Source: Owenia fusiformis
Taxonomy: Eukaryota > Annelida > Polychaeta > Sabellida > Oweniidae
Direction: 5' to 3'
Length of the DNA stretch: 60,000 nt
NCBI GenBank assembly: GCA_903813345.2
Contig: CAIIXF020000010.1
Location: 28,298,425-28,358,424 of the forward strand
Part shown: one piece after another, positions 14,801 through 29,800 of the stretch
Numbering within the stretch: the first letter of the stretch is position 1
Layout of the letters: every line of letters begins with the position of its first letter
The notes under the pieces: generated by a model
Databases searched by the model: none
What the model was told of the DNA's origin: nothing
The model's input: only the letters and a program-made list of their open reading frames with translations
Made by a program: the position numbers and the translations under genes

Positions 14801-17800
14801 GAGAGAAATGAAAGTAACAAATTTTAGAGCGAATTTCTTGTGAATTCAGTTTCAAATCAGCCCATAATCGCATGTTTTTATACATGTTAAAGGTGACCTA
14901 CTTCTCAGCGTACACTTAACTGCAAATTATATTGAATTCGGACGAAATTTCCGAAAAAATCATCAAAAAATTAACTTTAAAGTTTACATTATTAATGCGC
15001 ATGCGCATAATTCTATCGTTTTGAAAATGCTTTTGATTGGTCGATCAACTAAAATTCACGTGCCATCACTCGTGGCTCACCATGAGGTTTGCATGCTTAC
15101 GAATACGGTTTCACGATAGCCCTGATAAACAGGCGTAATAATCATGGAAATCTCGAAACCGATCCAATATATGACAAAATTAACCAACCAATCAGCGATC
15201 AGATTTTGCAATGATACCGAAAGATAAACCAAGGGCGAACGTAATACCCGGATCATTCGCAAATTGGCGTTCGGTTTTTTACCGCACCCGATTTGAATTA
15301 GCCAATAAAACCTCACGCGGTAAAAAGATCGAGATGATTACCCAAGAGTCTAATCAACCCATCGGAGAACAGTTTCTGTTTGATGCTGATAAAAAATGAT
15401 GATACGTAAACATCCTCCCGTGCAGCCAATTTCACTAAAATGATTTTTAGAATTTCAAGGTTTTACCGTAGATATAATGAGATTTCAGACAGCGATCGGA
15501 CCAAATTTGGGAGTAAAGAAATGATTTTAGATGAGGAACCGGACACAGGCAGAATTGAGGACTGGCTACTTGATAAAACTCATCAGTCCGAAGCCCACAT
15601 CACCGGAGATGTCCTATGGTCCGACGCTTAGGAAAAACACTGCTATGGGGATATGGCAGAGATAGAGTGTATAATAATGACCCCAGGACAATTGCAGACC
15701 TCAAAAGTGAGATCATCTGTATCATTCAGGCCATACCTGCTGAGGAATGCATTTGGATCATTGACAGCTGTGCAGGTTTGCCTCCAGCGCGATGATAGCC
15801 AAACCTGAAGCATGTTGTTCAAAGTGCTGTAAAATTGTGACTATCAGTCTGATGGTCATGAAATATGGTAGGGTGGTAGGAAATTGAATGATTTACAAAT
15901 GTGTGAAATATCAGGGAGTAATTTCTTAAAATGACAAAGATATGAGGAAAATCCAGGGTTTCCGTTTTTTTGACCACCCTGTACTTAGTTGAAACATGTA
16001 ACATTAATGCCTTGTTTAGAAATTGTATTAATCTAACTATTTAAAACATGTAACATACTTACCAAAACATGTAACATTAATGCCTTTTTTATGTATTAAA
16101 CGTTTATGTAAAAATAAATATGAAATACAACTATTTTGAACATGCAATATACTTAGTTGAAACATGTAACATTAATGCCTTGCTTAGAAATTGTATTAAA
16201 CATTTATGTAAGAATAAATATGAAATATAATTATTCAAAACATGTAATATACTTAGTTGAAACACGTAACATTAATGCCTTGCTTAGAAATTGTATTAAA
16301 CATTTATGTAAGAATAAATATGAAATATAATTATTTAAAACATGTAATATACTTAGTTGAAACATGTAACATTAATGCCTTGCTTAGAAATTGTATTAAA
16401 CATTTATGTAAGAATAAATATGAAATATAATTATTCAAAACATGTAATATACTTAGTTGAAACACGTAACATTAATGCCTTGCTTAGAAATTGTATTAAA
16501 CATTTATGTAAGAATAAATATGAAATATAATTATTCAAAACATGCAATATACTTAGTTGAAACACGTAACTTAACATATAGGTAAAAATGAACAAGTTTT
16601 ATTTACTTAAGGATAAACATGAAACATCATGCCTATTTTCATAAAATTGAATATGTCCGGTAACACAATTAGTTTAGACAAACAATATTCTAAATGATGT
16701 GATGTACTACGTTACCATATGCATATAACTTAAAGTATAACACCAATATTTAACATTTTAATAATGATATGAAACATCAAAATAACAATTGGTTTACTGG
16801 TCTATAATCGAGTATGTGTGACTGCTTTTTATAAATACAAATAGTCTTTTTTTGGTTTGTTTATCATATTAGAATCATAACAAAGACCCAGATTCTATGA
16901 TTCATGGAAAATCTATGACCTCAGATTTTATCTGGGCTATTGCCAAAGACCTAAATCGTTACGTTATTTCAGTCTTTGAACAATGAACAGAATAAGATTT
17001 TGGTCGTATATTACCATAAATACAGGGTGGGCCAAAAAATGTGTACACAATATAAATTGTGGTTGAATCACAGTCTTTATTCCTTATACAAATATCTAAC
17101 ATCCTTGATTAACATATAACAAACTAAATAAATGAAAAACAATAAGCAACAGTACAACATAATCAAAAAGAAACATACCTCGTCAAAACATGTTTAATAA
17201 TTTTGCTGGTCACATGACGCTTGGCAGCTATCGTTTCTGCATTCCAGACAACAGCTTCACATATGCTGCCATCTTTAAACCGACGCAACTCAGATTTCTC
17301 CCCCCAGAAATTACGAAAACCTTTTGCCTAAAATGTCATCAAATATAAGATTCTGTAGCATTACTGGTTTGTAGGGGTCAATTTTATTTCAACAACATAG
17401 ATACAAGCCAAGACAAATGCCCAAAGATGTATAATTCATTCTTGAAGATTATGTCATGAAAGTAGGTTTAAAAATTGTCAGGCATCAGTCGATAGATGAA
17501 TTTGCAAATGCTAGCTAAGATTTCAGTAAAATGACTTTGATTTTTAACTGGACCTTTTTTGGAATTATGGTTAAGTTTGCAGAAAGGAAAATCAAAGGAT
17601 GAACATCTTAAAGCATGACATTAAAACCCATGAAAAAAATAAACAAATCCTTTATGAATGATTTTTTTATTATTTGAAACAGATGACCTATAATGATGTT
17701 GCATGAGCTTCTCCTGCAGAGTTGGATTCAGATTTAAATTTACCATGAAGATGTTCTTTGCAATTAGCAATAAAATATAAATTACTCACAATAATCAGTT

Positions 17801-20800
17801 TACTTGATCATAAAATAAAGAAAAAAAGAAAAATATAATTCCTCTGGAGCACATACCTCAGGACTATCAGCAGGGGGACCTTTCTCAAGTAAACTGTTAC
17901 TATGCTCCTCATTAAGTAGAACACCAAGACACAGCTGGTTTTCATCTGGGTGGTCTCCATCTTTAATATCCCACTGAAACACAGAAATATAAAACATCTT
18001 ATGGCGTCACCATCTTAAACTTTCAAGAAATAAAATCCAATGATAATAACCTTGAATGATACACTAGCTATAACAGTGATTAATCCACAATTAACTAAGA
18101 CATTAAATGTTATGAGTTGTATGTACTTGGGAGTTATAGCTTCCCACTCAATTTATGATTTCATAAATCACATGTAATAAATAATTTTAAATACCAATGA
18201 ACTTTGTTCATAATGGTGTTCTATAATTTCCAAGAAACTGTGGATTTTATTATGCTTACACTTGAAGGATCAGATATTAAAAATACTATTCTACAGTAAT
18301 ATAATATATACTGTATAATATACTTTAAAAATTGTTTGTTAAACTATCAACTTTGACCTAAAAATCATATGTCTACCAAAATGAACGGTTTTCCTTTAAA
18401 TAAGACCTAGACAAACACCAAAATGTTCACATACAAACAGCCATATACATGATCTTCAATGGTTGAAAAGGATGTCATGGCCAGGCTATTTACCTTTTTT
18501 AATTCGTTTTACAAGGTTCAGAGTAATGAAATATTTTTTTATCTTCAAAAATAATATAATTACTAAGTCTATTACACTTACTGTGGTATTTGACAAAGGT
18601 TTACACAGCATTATTCCATTTTAACAATTCTTTAATGACCAATAGTATTCAAAGTAGATATATAATACTCCTTAATCATGCACTCTTAAACATTCTATAG
18701 ACAAATCTCATAAAGTAAATCCCTGACAAGACATTGCATGATATGAGATCACACCATCAAGTGGTCAGCCAAATTATAATAAAAACACACTACTAATACC
18801 TTTTACACATGTCCCAATAAAACATGTATCATAAAACCCTTGCTTGCTTGTTATATAAGGACTGTATCTATTGTACTGCACCCATCACCACAATGAGGGC
18901 TGGGACATACACAGAAATGTATTACACCATAGTATTATTGCTTGCGCTATCAGGAACAGGTACGTCTACAAGTCTACACTAATGTTGAATAAGTTGTGTA
19001 AATTACATGATTATTCATTTTTTATTAAATTCATCATGCAGTATACATAAAAATAATTTCTCATTTAAATCTTATAATTTTATATCTTATCTAAAAACTG
19101 ACATTTTGACATTACTTGGGAATTTAGGTCAGTCATTTGAATAACAATTGGCATATTAAATGAGAATACCACGTCAAATAAATGAGGATACCTTGTCAGA
19201 TAAATGAGAATTCCTTGTCAGATAAATGAGGATACCTTGTCAAATAAATGAGGATACCTTGTCAAATAAATGAGGATACCTTATTAGATAAATGAGGATA
19301 CCTTGTCAAATAAATGAGGATTCCTTGTCAAATAAATGAGGATAACTTATCAGATAAAAAATGAGGATAACTTGTCAAATAAATGAGGATACCTTGTCAG
19401 ATAAATGAGGATAACTTGTCAGATAAATGAGGATACCTTGTCAGATAAATGAGGATAACATCAAGACAAAATAGTGTTGTTCAATTGTAACAAGGGGGAA
19501 GAACTTATAGTTCTTAATAGAAATAAATAGTCACTTATAAATACATTTTTCAGCAATCGGCAGGTTATCAAAACACAGAGCACTAAAACTACCATCTGGT
19601 AGTTTAAAAGATGATCCAAATATTGGTAAATATATTTCTGATTTTAAACATTTCCCAATGCTTATAAACAGAATTAAATTACACGTTCAAGTCATGAATA
19701 AAGCAACAGACATTGAAAGTATTAAACAACGTCTCCTTATATACTGAATTAGATGTTACCATTTTTCAGATTTATTGTTGTGAAAAATAATACACGATTC
19801 TGCCTTGATATAGTAGAGTAGAAAGATACGGTATTTAACAACTACAATTGGTTTTGCTTGTTTTTTTAGAAGGGTTCTGCTCTACACTCTATTCCGCTGG
19901 TTCTCCAAATGATGTCAAAGAGAAGATAAATCCATGTCATTATTACAGGTTCAAAATATTTCTTTTATATATTTGGTTTTTTAGAACAAAATATAGGTTT
20001 AATATTACGTTCATGAGATTGGTAGTAGATTTGTGGCATTTTTAAAAATTAGGCCTCATATTAATGCTGTCATATTTGACCTATGGCAACTGCACACAGT
20101 GGCTGTAGCTTTCGAAATCGATAGAAATATGCAACATAAAATAGGAATAAGCAGTATAATGAAGATTTTCTAAATCAACTTTGTGAAGCTACGGATGCCG
20201 GATAAAAACTTGTAGTTGATTTAATTACCTCAAATCTTATAGTTTTGACCTCTAAAGCAAACACTTCAATGTTACATGTTCCTTATGTTACAATCACTCC
20301 ACATTTGAAGAGCCATATACACGAGGGGAAAGAGTACCCGTGTATATACAACCTACCGCCGAGCAAGACACGCATATACCGCCGAGCAAATGTTTGATAA
20401 TGTCATCTCGTAGGAAAATGGACAAATAAAGGTAATATAATGTCACTAACAATTCCTTTGGATGGTAAGAATTGTTACTAAGATGTTCTAGCAGGCGCAA
20501 TTCGCCTAGAATTATAGTTGAAATATATTTTTATGTCCAAATTAAGAGATAAGGTAAACGTATAATGGTTTTCGATTTGTTTTTCTCATTCATACTCGCT
20601 TTAATTGATAATGAGCCATACATAAGACATACTTGGGTCGGTAAATGGATGTGCATATGCATAATATATTAAGTGTCAAAATATTAGGTCAAAATAGCAC
20701 TTTTGAACAGCAAAATCTTCACTTAAACTTTGTCCTAAAAGATCCGATGTTATCGGACATCGGACCCGATGTGATCGACGAGTAATATTATAAAGATCCG

Positions 20801-23800
20801 AAAATATCTTGAGTAAAGGATCTCAGAATCCGAACATTACTTGAGTAAAATCTGTTGAGATTCGATTATATCGTCGAGTTTATGACGTGCTGATGAAAAA
20901 ATAATAAACATACAATCTGCATCATTCATGTGAATCATTTTGTTGTGAACAATAAATGAAACTGAAATTATATGGCTATCACCAGTTACCACTGCACATC
21001 GAAACATTGTATTCCAGGTCCTCGGTACAAATGCTTCCACTGTAGTTATAAATCACACGAGATGGATGACTTTGTGGTCCACTTCAGTCAGCACCATCCA
21101 TTACTGAGTATTAAAGTTAATGTGCCTGAGTTAAACGGCAAAAATGGATTTACAATGTTTTTGACTATGGTATTGTATTATCAAAGAAAGATCACGGTAA
21201 TTTTCGTTTCGAGGATATGAAGCGTGTGAAGCTTGGGATTCTTCAAGTTGTGTTCTTTGAGTAGAATGGCGCTTGCAATGCAGAATTAAATGTTTTTGCA
21301 TGGGTTGCACACTTACCATAGACACATAGGAAATTATGGTGATTCAAGTGTAAGCATGAATTCAATGTTTTAAGAACTTTGTCGGAAACAGACGTTGACG
21401 TATAGTGCTGCGGGAATTATATCATATTATATTATATCCCGGTGCCAGGAGTATATGATAAATAAAAAGGAATATTTGTGATATCGTCATGATATTATAT
21501 GCTCATTCGAAAGCTTACTCACTACCTCATCGGGTTCTACTCACGGTATAGTCGGAATAGCTCGGTGGTAGATTCGGGTCCTATATAATCGTACTCGTGA
21601 CATAATCGGGTCTTTCATTTTCAACTTTCACCGGTGATTTCAATGATATGCAACGTATGGCAGTGAAATAAATATGATACATTTACACCTATTGTATCTT
21701 TGAATCGAATGAAGTAAAGACAGCCATGGTTGTTACTTATTCAAGATGTAAATCATCATTCAAATATTTAAAAGTTGAATTTAGCGATTGGATAGTAAAC
21801 ATTGCGCTAAGTACTCATTATTTTGCAAACATGAGTGCCTGGAACAATAACTTTATCAGTTACGCACATTTCTGTTTTTTATCTGTTTCTCATATTGAGA
21901 AATTCAAGATATAAACAAAAGATAACTCGATCACCCCCTACATTTTCAGACATCTTCGGGTCTTTGCTCGGCGGTAGGTTGTATATACACGGGTACTCTT
22001 TCCCCTCGTGCATATACGCAAAGTGATCAATCCTGCATAAAGATTTTCTTGAACAAACTTTAAATCTATCAAATGTTATTTAAAGGTGTCAGAGTGGTAA
22101 CTACATAAGGAACAGATGCCCAGATGGAATGGGACTGAGCCCAATATTTGTCAAAAAGTGGCTTAAATTAAAGAAAGGCAGCAATGGGAACCCTTGCACC
22201 AAACCCAATAAGAAATGTAAAATTACACTTAAAGAAAGGGGTCTGAGTGAGTATATTTTACACTCAACATGAACATGGATTTTTGCAACAGAATTCCCAT
22301 TTAACATTACCATTAACTAAGATTTCCTAATGGGATTTAGAAGATAGTCATACATTTTGCTATCTTTTTAAATCAACATTTTTAATTTTTTGTGCGATAT
22401 TTCAGTTTTTTGGGGAATATTTAGTGCAACATTTTAGGATTTTGTAGTTTTTTTAGCAACATTTTAAGGATTTTAGGGAGCTCATAGAAATATTGGAGGA
22501 GCATTTTTTGTGTTATGGAACTACACCTCGGAGATTTGTTTGCGGGGAGAGCCCTGCAATTAGTCTGAAATTGCCAATGTACCTTGAAGTAGTATTATTT
22601 ACTACATGTATACACTTCCAGATGATTATGTAACAACTGTATGCGGTGTAGATGTTATGATCATCATTGATGTTAGCTGCTCTATTGAGGAGGTTGATCA
22701 GATGAAAGTGAAGCAATTTGTAAACAGAATGGTGAAAGTATTTCCTATCAAGCCTGGATTTACACAAGTTGGAGGACTTGTGTTTTCTAAAAACATTGAG
22801 CATGTAGCTTATTTGAATGAATTCGACATGCGCAGAAAGGTAATCAATTTTGTTGCATCTTAAAAGTGATCCATGATAAATTATCAAATTGTGGTTGTCG
22901 GAATGATTTATACTAATTGATTTCAATATGTATAGGTAGTTTCAAGCACTTGTTTCCTAATTAATAAATTCAATGTTTGCTTTATTGTTCAGGTTTTAGA
23001 ACGCTTTGCCAATTATCCCATTACAATGAAACCATGTGGAACATCAACATTTGCTGCCCTTGAAATGGCAAGAACAGTGTATTTTACTGAACAAAATGGG
23101 AGAAGACCCAATAAAAAGGTAATAGGCTAAATGTCAGACTATACACAAATCTCTTTTTGTACATTTTTAATTATAACTTTACTTTGCATTAGACTTCACA
23201 AATCCTATACAGATCAACAGATTTTGATATTAATACTGTGTCATGCACTGATAACATGAAACAGTTAAAACACTCACTAAATTTTACCCTTCAATTATAT
23301 TTTGGAATTTGTGGTGCTGATGACTTCACAAATCGTCTAGGTTGGCAGATTGAGACATTGTACCATGCCGCTATTTGTAATATAAATCACTAACATAATT
23401 TGACCATACAATTGTATTTAGGGAGTTCTACTAGTGATAACTGATGGCTTCACAAATCCTATAAGGCGTCAGAATGAAACCCTGCACCAAGCTGCGATGT
23501 TTGACGCAGAGATGCCAGAAGTACAGCGCACCGTCATAGGCGTTCCTAATATCAAGTGAGTGCATTAATTTATGACAATAATAGGTAATTCCATACCTCC
23601 TTCACAAATCATATTACATTTTATTAATTAGAGACATCAACTTAACTATGTAATATTTTTGTATATCAGGCAAGAGGAAAAGGGCAACAGAGGAATAGAT
23701 GGCGTAGCAGAATGGTCAAAGATTGCTAGTAGTCCAAATGATGTGCTAACTCTAGACTCTTTTGATGCCCTGTATGATATCATAGATGATATAACAAGGA

Positions 23801-26800
23801 AATCGTGTGAAACACTCTAGGTTCAGACTAAGACAAACATTACAAAACTTTGTTATGATACATAACATCACATACAACAGGGACATAATACAATGGTGCT
23901 ATGTAACTGTTACTATTTTCATCATGCTCCATTGACAAAATACTAGATCTACACTAAAATTATTGTTCTTATTGTTATATAAATATAATCAAATAGATAC
24001 ACATTTATTACTGTTCAGTTATTAATTACTGGATATTATCTTTAACAGTTATTCATATAGGAAATATAACATATATTTCAATGATATCATTGGAACATTA
24101 ATAAATGTCTGAGTAGTCCATCTTTTAGGTAGAATCAGTTTAATATTTTCAGATGTTTTGCAAGATATTTTTCTGAAATGTTGACAAATCATTGTTAGCT
24201 TATAAGCTGAGGTTCCTGTGTAATTTAGAGCAAATATGAATCATTACTTTTAAATGTATAGCTTCAAATACAACCATGAGATGGTTAACAGTTATGAACA
24301 CTATGTACTTTGGAGTTGTAGATTCTTAATGTTGATTAAAGGAAATACTGTATCTGTAAAAAGATGACAGATGAAAGATTCAGGTATTCAGTCCATAATT
24401 CATATCTACACGGCACATAACGAAAAGTATAGCACCCTTGAATAGAATACAGTTTTCGGTATGGAAAATCTAAAATGGCCATCTAAACATTTATCCAGAA
24501 TGACCAAAAACTAAGCAGTTCTTAACCTAAACATGAAAATTTGAAATCAACCTGTCAAATGGTTGGCCTAGAAATGTGAAGACTTCAGACTTTAAAGACA
24601 AGATTTAAGGATGGCAAATCCAAAATGGCCACCTCAACATTTATCAAGAATGCCCCAAATCTTATCAGATTGAGATTTTTATACAAAGAAACGTCAAACA
24701 TCAAAAAAATTTCCAGGAAACATGTCAATCGACCAAACAGGCAGGATTTTAGTTCTGAAAGTCCAAAAGGGCAGCCTGAACATTTACTGAGAATGCCCCA
24801 TACTAGTAAGACTTTCATACCAAGAACATCCCTAAAGATTTCAGATCAATCCATGGAATGGTTTGACTTAAAACATGTAGACAGACAATCTTTTAAGATG
24901 AAAAATCCAAAATGGCTGCCTTTACATTTACCCAGAATGAAAAAAACTAATCAGTTTTAGATGTTAATACAAAGAAATATCCATAAAAATTGATCAATCC
25001 ATCCAAAAGTTCGCCTGGAAATGTACAGAGAAGACTTTATACAGACATGGTTTTAGGACAGATCCAAACTGGCCACCTTAAATTTTTTAAGAATACCCAA
25101 AAACAAATCAATTCTAGACTACTGAAAATTTCAAAATGAATGCTCCAAGTTCACCTGGAAATGGATTAACAAAATAAAGTAGAATGCCTGGCCATCCAGC
25201 CGCCAACCCGGCAAATTGATCACAATATAGCACACAAGGGTGCAATAAAAATAGTCACTACAAACATATAATATTTTAATTTAATAGTTTGAGCATTCAT
25301 AAGTCTAATATTTACCAAGACTTTAACAACATAAAACTGTTTTTATTCTGTTATAATAAGTATAAAACTAGCGCCACATTATATTAAGTTGATACACAAA
25401 ACTCCTTCAATAAGACATTAATATTAATATATTGAACGTATGCTACAAAACATATGCGCCATTATAATAACTTAGTATTACATATAAGAACTGCACTTGC
25501 ATAATCATCTTGTATTATTACCAGGAGGCTTGGAGCATACGTTGATATGTATTTCACTATACATGTAGTCTTATTGCTCGCACTATCAGCAACGGGTAAG
25601 TTTTTAAGCCTTTGGTATATAAGAAATTATACATAACGATTCTTTAAAATAATATAGCTTTTTGTTTAAAAGATAAACTCAACAGGGGACATATCAAATC
25701 AAATCTATCAAATAATTTTGCATGTTTAGTGTCCAAACCTTTATAAATTATACAAAATATTAACTTTACCCAACTTGAAATCTTAACACCCATGTCATGT
25801 ATCTGTTTTTGTAATAAAATATAAAATCAATGTCTATGTACCCATATTTTTCTGCAAATGGTTCTTCATTCTTGATGTATAATCATACCAGGATATGTCC
25901 TGATCTGATTTGTTGCCTAAACAAGTCCAGGTTTAGCAATCTTTAGAAGTTACTCCATTTACCACTGTATGATTTAAATAACAAACCTTTTTACGAGATC
26001 ATCAAGTAATTGCTCAATTTTTGAGGTGGTAGATGGTACATGTTATTTGGTTGGTGTGTCCCATATCACAAGAATATTTTGGTGAAATTGATTCTGGTAC
26101 CTGTTAAATGTTTGGTATAACCCAAATCACAAGCATATCTGGGTGAATTTGATTCTGGTACCTGTTATTTGCTTTGTGTATCCCATATCACAAGAATATG
26201 TTGGTGAAATCGATCCCGGTATCTGTTATTTGCTTAATTTATCCCACATCAAAAGCATAATTTGGTGAGATAAATTCTGGTACCTGTTATTTGCTTGGTG
26301 TATCCCATATCACAAGCATATATTGGTGAAATTGATTCTGGTATTTGCTGTTATTTGTTTGGTTTGTCAATAATATACAGGGTGAGCCAAAAAATGTAAC
26401 CCAACCGAATGTTTGTTAATAACTCAGTCTTCAGCATGGGTATAAAATCACATTCGGCACAGTTAAACCTTGTTCAATGTTCTTTCCTTCTCGTGAGTTT
26501 CCATGGTCTATCTCTAATTGTCACAATTTTATGGCCATTTTACAAAACATAAGTGATAGACGCATGAAACTTATTAGAATGAAAGAACATTGAACAAGGT
26601 TAAATTGTGCTAAATTTGACACCATTTGACAAATATTTGTTTGGGTTACCTTTTTGGCACACCCTGTATTAATACATACTCTCACTCATTTCTATGTTTT
26701 TCCAGCATTGGGAAGGCTACCAAAGAATAGAGGGCATACATTGCCATCTATTAATTTGGGCGATGATTCAAATATCGGTAAATATATTTCTTATTTAGTA

Positions 26801-29800
26801 TTAAAAAATATTTTCTGTGGGCCATGTACAATAAACATGACATATTTAAAACATTAGCACTGATATTTTGGGGGCAAACTATTCATTAATAGTTATTATC
26901 TTTTTATTCTAAATGCAATATTACAATGTCAAAAGAAGAATTATTTTGTGTGAATGTAAAAAACTTTAAGCAATGGATGTATTGTCCTTGTTTGTATATT
27001 TCAACTGAAAATCATAAATTAAAACTATCTCAATCCATCTTGAATGAACACTAAAATCTACAATTAATTTTGATGTTATGAGAATTGGTTTTTAATTTTC
27101 ATTTTATTCTTCAACAGATATTGTAATAACTTTAGTATAAACGAAATGTCCCTTGGTATTATGACCTCTGGTTGTGTTAATACTTAATAGAACTTGAATA
27201 GTGGGGAATTATTAGGCACTGTTTCTTTTCCCTTTTCCCTTTGGCACTTGTGCATACTTATTTTAATGAATTAGAAGCATTTTTGCTGTAATTTGCAATA
27301 AAAAATGTTTTTACATAAAAAAGCAATATGTTGCTGATGGAATACCAAAAATGGGATTCAATATTTTTTGCTCATTTCTTATTCAGAGATTTATATTATG
27401 TAAGGTTATGTTGATATAATTAGAATCTGTGTTCATAATTTTCTGAGTTGTGTGTGTATATATAACTAATCACATTGAGTATAAACAAAAAGATATATTG
27501 TATTGTTGACTTGTGCGGTAGAGACTAGACGGTAATGACGGTAATCATCAAGATTATGGACTATAATTTTTAAAAAAACTTGCTAGTACAAGGTGACAAG
27601 GACCTTTTAATTCTTCATTTATTATCAAGATTGTTGTAAATATTTGTTATTGCATTTATGTGTTTATGCTCTGAAGCATTTCATTTAAGAAATAATTATA
27701 TAATAAACTGTATTATAATACTGTACATGTATATTCTAGTTATACTTGTTTGTCTTTGTAATGTGATAGTAGGTTTTACCAGTTTTTTAATTAAATGGTA
27801 TTTGAATAAACCTTCTTTGTGTTAAGAACATTGACTTGAATCACAATATTTTATTTACTATTGTTACAGATTATGTTTGTTGAATGCTTTCTACTTTTTC
27901 TTCTACATTATCATACCCTGCACACAGAGTTTAGTTATAAACTACCCTCAGTTTAGTATAGACTATATGACAGTTTAGCAGTCTGCCCCGACGACCAGTG
28001 CATGTTACAACCCGGGTCATAAGTCATTTCAAATCTAACACACTGACCTTTTCTCAACCAATCATCAAATTGGACAGGACACATACTATATGCAAGCTCA
28101 TTAACTCTACGATGATGTCAGAGAAAATGACCATGTATAGAAAATTGTCCGTCTTCGACGACGAACTCTGACTGGCTCAGTGAGATCAGAGATTTATTGT
28201 AAACTGAGAGTGAAGACGAAGATATCTTTTAAGAAGTGAAGTCAAACAAATGCAAGGGGTTGAACATTATCACGGTGGCATTTGATGACATTACTACAAA
28301 ATATAAAGAATCATCATCATATCTGAAAAAATTGTGACCTTACTCTTTGGAAACACAGATAATGTTTCAAAATATGATGCTTACAAAGTAGTGCAAGTTT
28401 CTTGCATGTTTGCATAACAACAATTGCAACACACTACATGAAATTTTAAAGAGGGTGTGATCAGTTGGAAGACGGGATGACATTTATTTTCTCAATTGGA
28501 TTAATTTGTTTGTGTCGGTATTTAAAAGATCTATCCATCTCAAGCTTCCTGAACTATTCCATTGTGTGTTATTGATCTATGTTTATTCTAGTTTTATAAC
28601 ATTAATTCTACGTTTATTCTAGTTTTATAAAATTAATTCTTTATGTGATAACCACTCTTCTAAATGTGACTTTTTAATATTTCTAATAGGTTTTAACAAT
28701 AAAGATAGTTAAATGGGTAAATTAATCAAAAGTCTTTTATCAATTTTAATTGAAATATTAATTTAATTGAAATAATCTAACCCTGTGGGAACTATAAAGC
28801 TGTTTCTTTGTTGTTTGTTTCAGAAGGATACTGCTCGACACTCTATTCCCCTAACTCTCCCCATAATATCACAGAAAAGATACACCCATGCTACTATTAC
28901 AGGTAATCAGTCACTTAATACATATAACAAAATATTCAACGTTTTGGGAATTGTTTAAATGGGGCAATTAAGGATAGTGTAAAACTTTTTTAGTTTTTAA
29001 CTCAATAAATCGGCTAAAATCTTCCAGTTTAGCCTATTTCAATGCTTCATGTTCCTTAGGTTACAATCAATAATAACAATAGCTTACCCATGTGAGCTAA
29101 AAAATAATCTCGACATGCATGCAAAATGATTATAGGAACAAACTTTATATCAATCATAATATAATTAAGATGTTATAATGGCAACTACATACGAAACAGA
29201 TGTCCAGATGGATTGGGGCTGAGTAATGCATTTATCAAAAAGTGGAGCAAAAAAGGAAAAGGTCGCAATAGCAACCCTTGTTACAAACCCAGTAGTAAAT
29301 GTAGAATTACACTAAAGGAAAAGGGTCTAAGTGAGTATATTTTCTGCGCACTATAGGAAAGGGGTCTAAGTGAGTATGTTTTCTGCACACTATAGGAAAG
29401 GGGTCTAAGTGAGTATATTTTCTGTGCACTATAGGAAAGGGGTCTAAGTGAGTATATTTTCTGCGCACTATAGGAAAGGGGTCTAAGTGAGTATATTTTC
29501 TGCGCACTATAGGAAAGGGGTCTAAGTGAGTATATTTTCTGTGCACTATTTTGTTTTACTACTAATTCAATGTTATTTGTACCAGTGATCTCACCAGCAT
29601 TGACAAATGTTGACCCTGCATATTCTCATATATTGAAAAAGACTAAAACCCACTTTAATACTCACTTGCATTTAGAACAGTACTTGAACAAGGCATTAAC
29701 ATGACAAACTGTGACCAACTAGTTGCTCACAATATAATGAGTTTAAATCTTAAGTCAGATTTGAACTTCTGAGAACTTGTAGCTTCAATTTGAAGACTTG

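Larger units (their letters stand above)
14220..16570. repeat. 100-bp tandem repeat array, split by a nested transposon
   Basis: The unit is exactly 100 bp in the best-preserved part (starts at 16161, 16261, 16361, 16461), beginning AACATGTAACATTAATGCCT. Degenerate partial units occur at 14230-14417 and 15984-16160. The break at 14417/15982 is exactly where a mariner-like element inserted; removing it and one TA rejoins the phrase CATGTAATATACTTAGTTGA found in intact units. Confidence 0.88.

Noticed and set aside
16161-16560. Possible centromeric or large satellite
   Set aside because: Only about four to six units of 100 bp within a gene intron; a local minisatellite is sufficient.
19166-19455. 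Regularly spaced repeats that might suggest a CRISPR array
   Set aside because: Units are contiguous 22-bp copies without spacers, in an intron of a eukaryotic gene.
22513-22926. 137-codon minus-strand frame (and its twin at 30352-30576)
   Set aside because: Antisense shadows of vWA exon 5 in the two paralogues; similar because the sense exons are.
24625-24960. 111-codon plus-strand frame
   Set aside because: Spans repeated ~130-bp units; no splice context or recognisable domain.
29307-29546. Minus-strand open frame reading as RRKYTHLDPFPIV repeats
   Set aside because: By-product of the 39-bp (13-codon) tandem repeat; no start context, and it lies over a splice donor of a real plus-strand gene.
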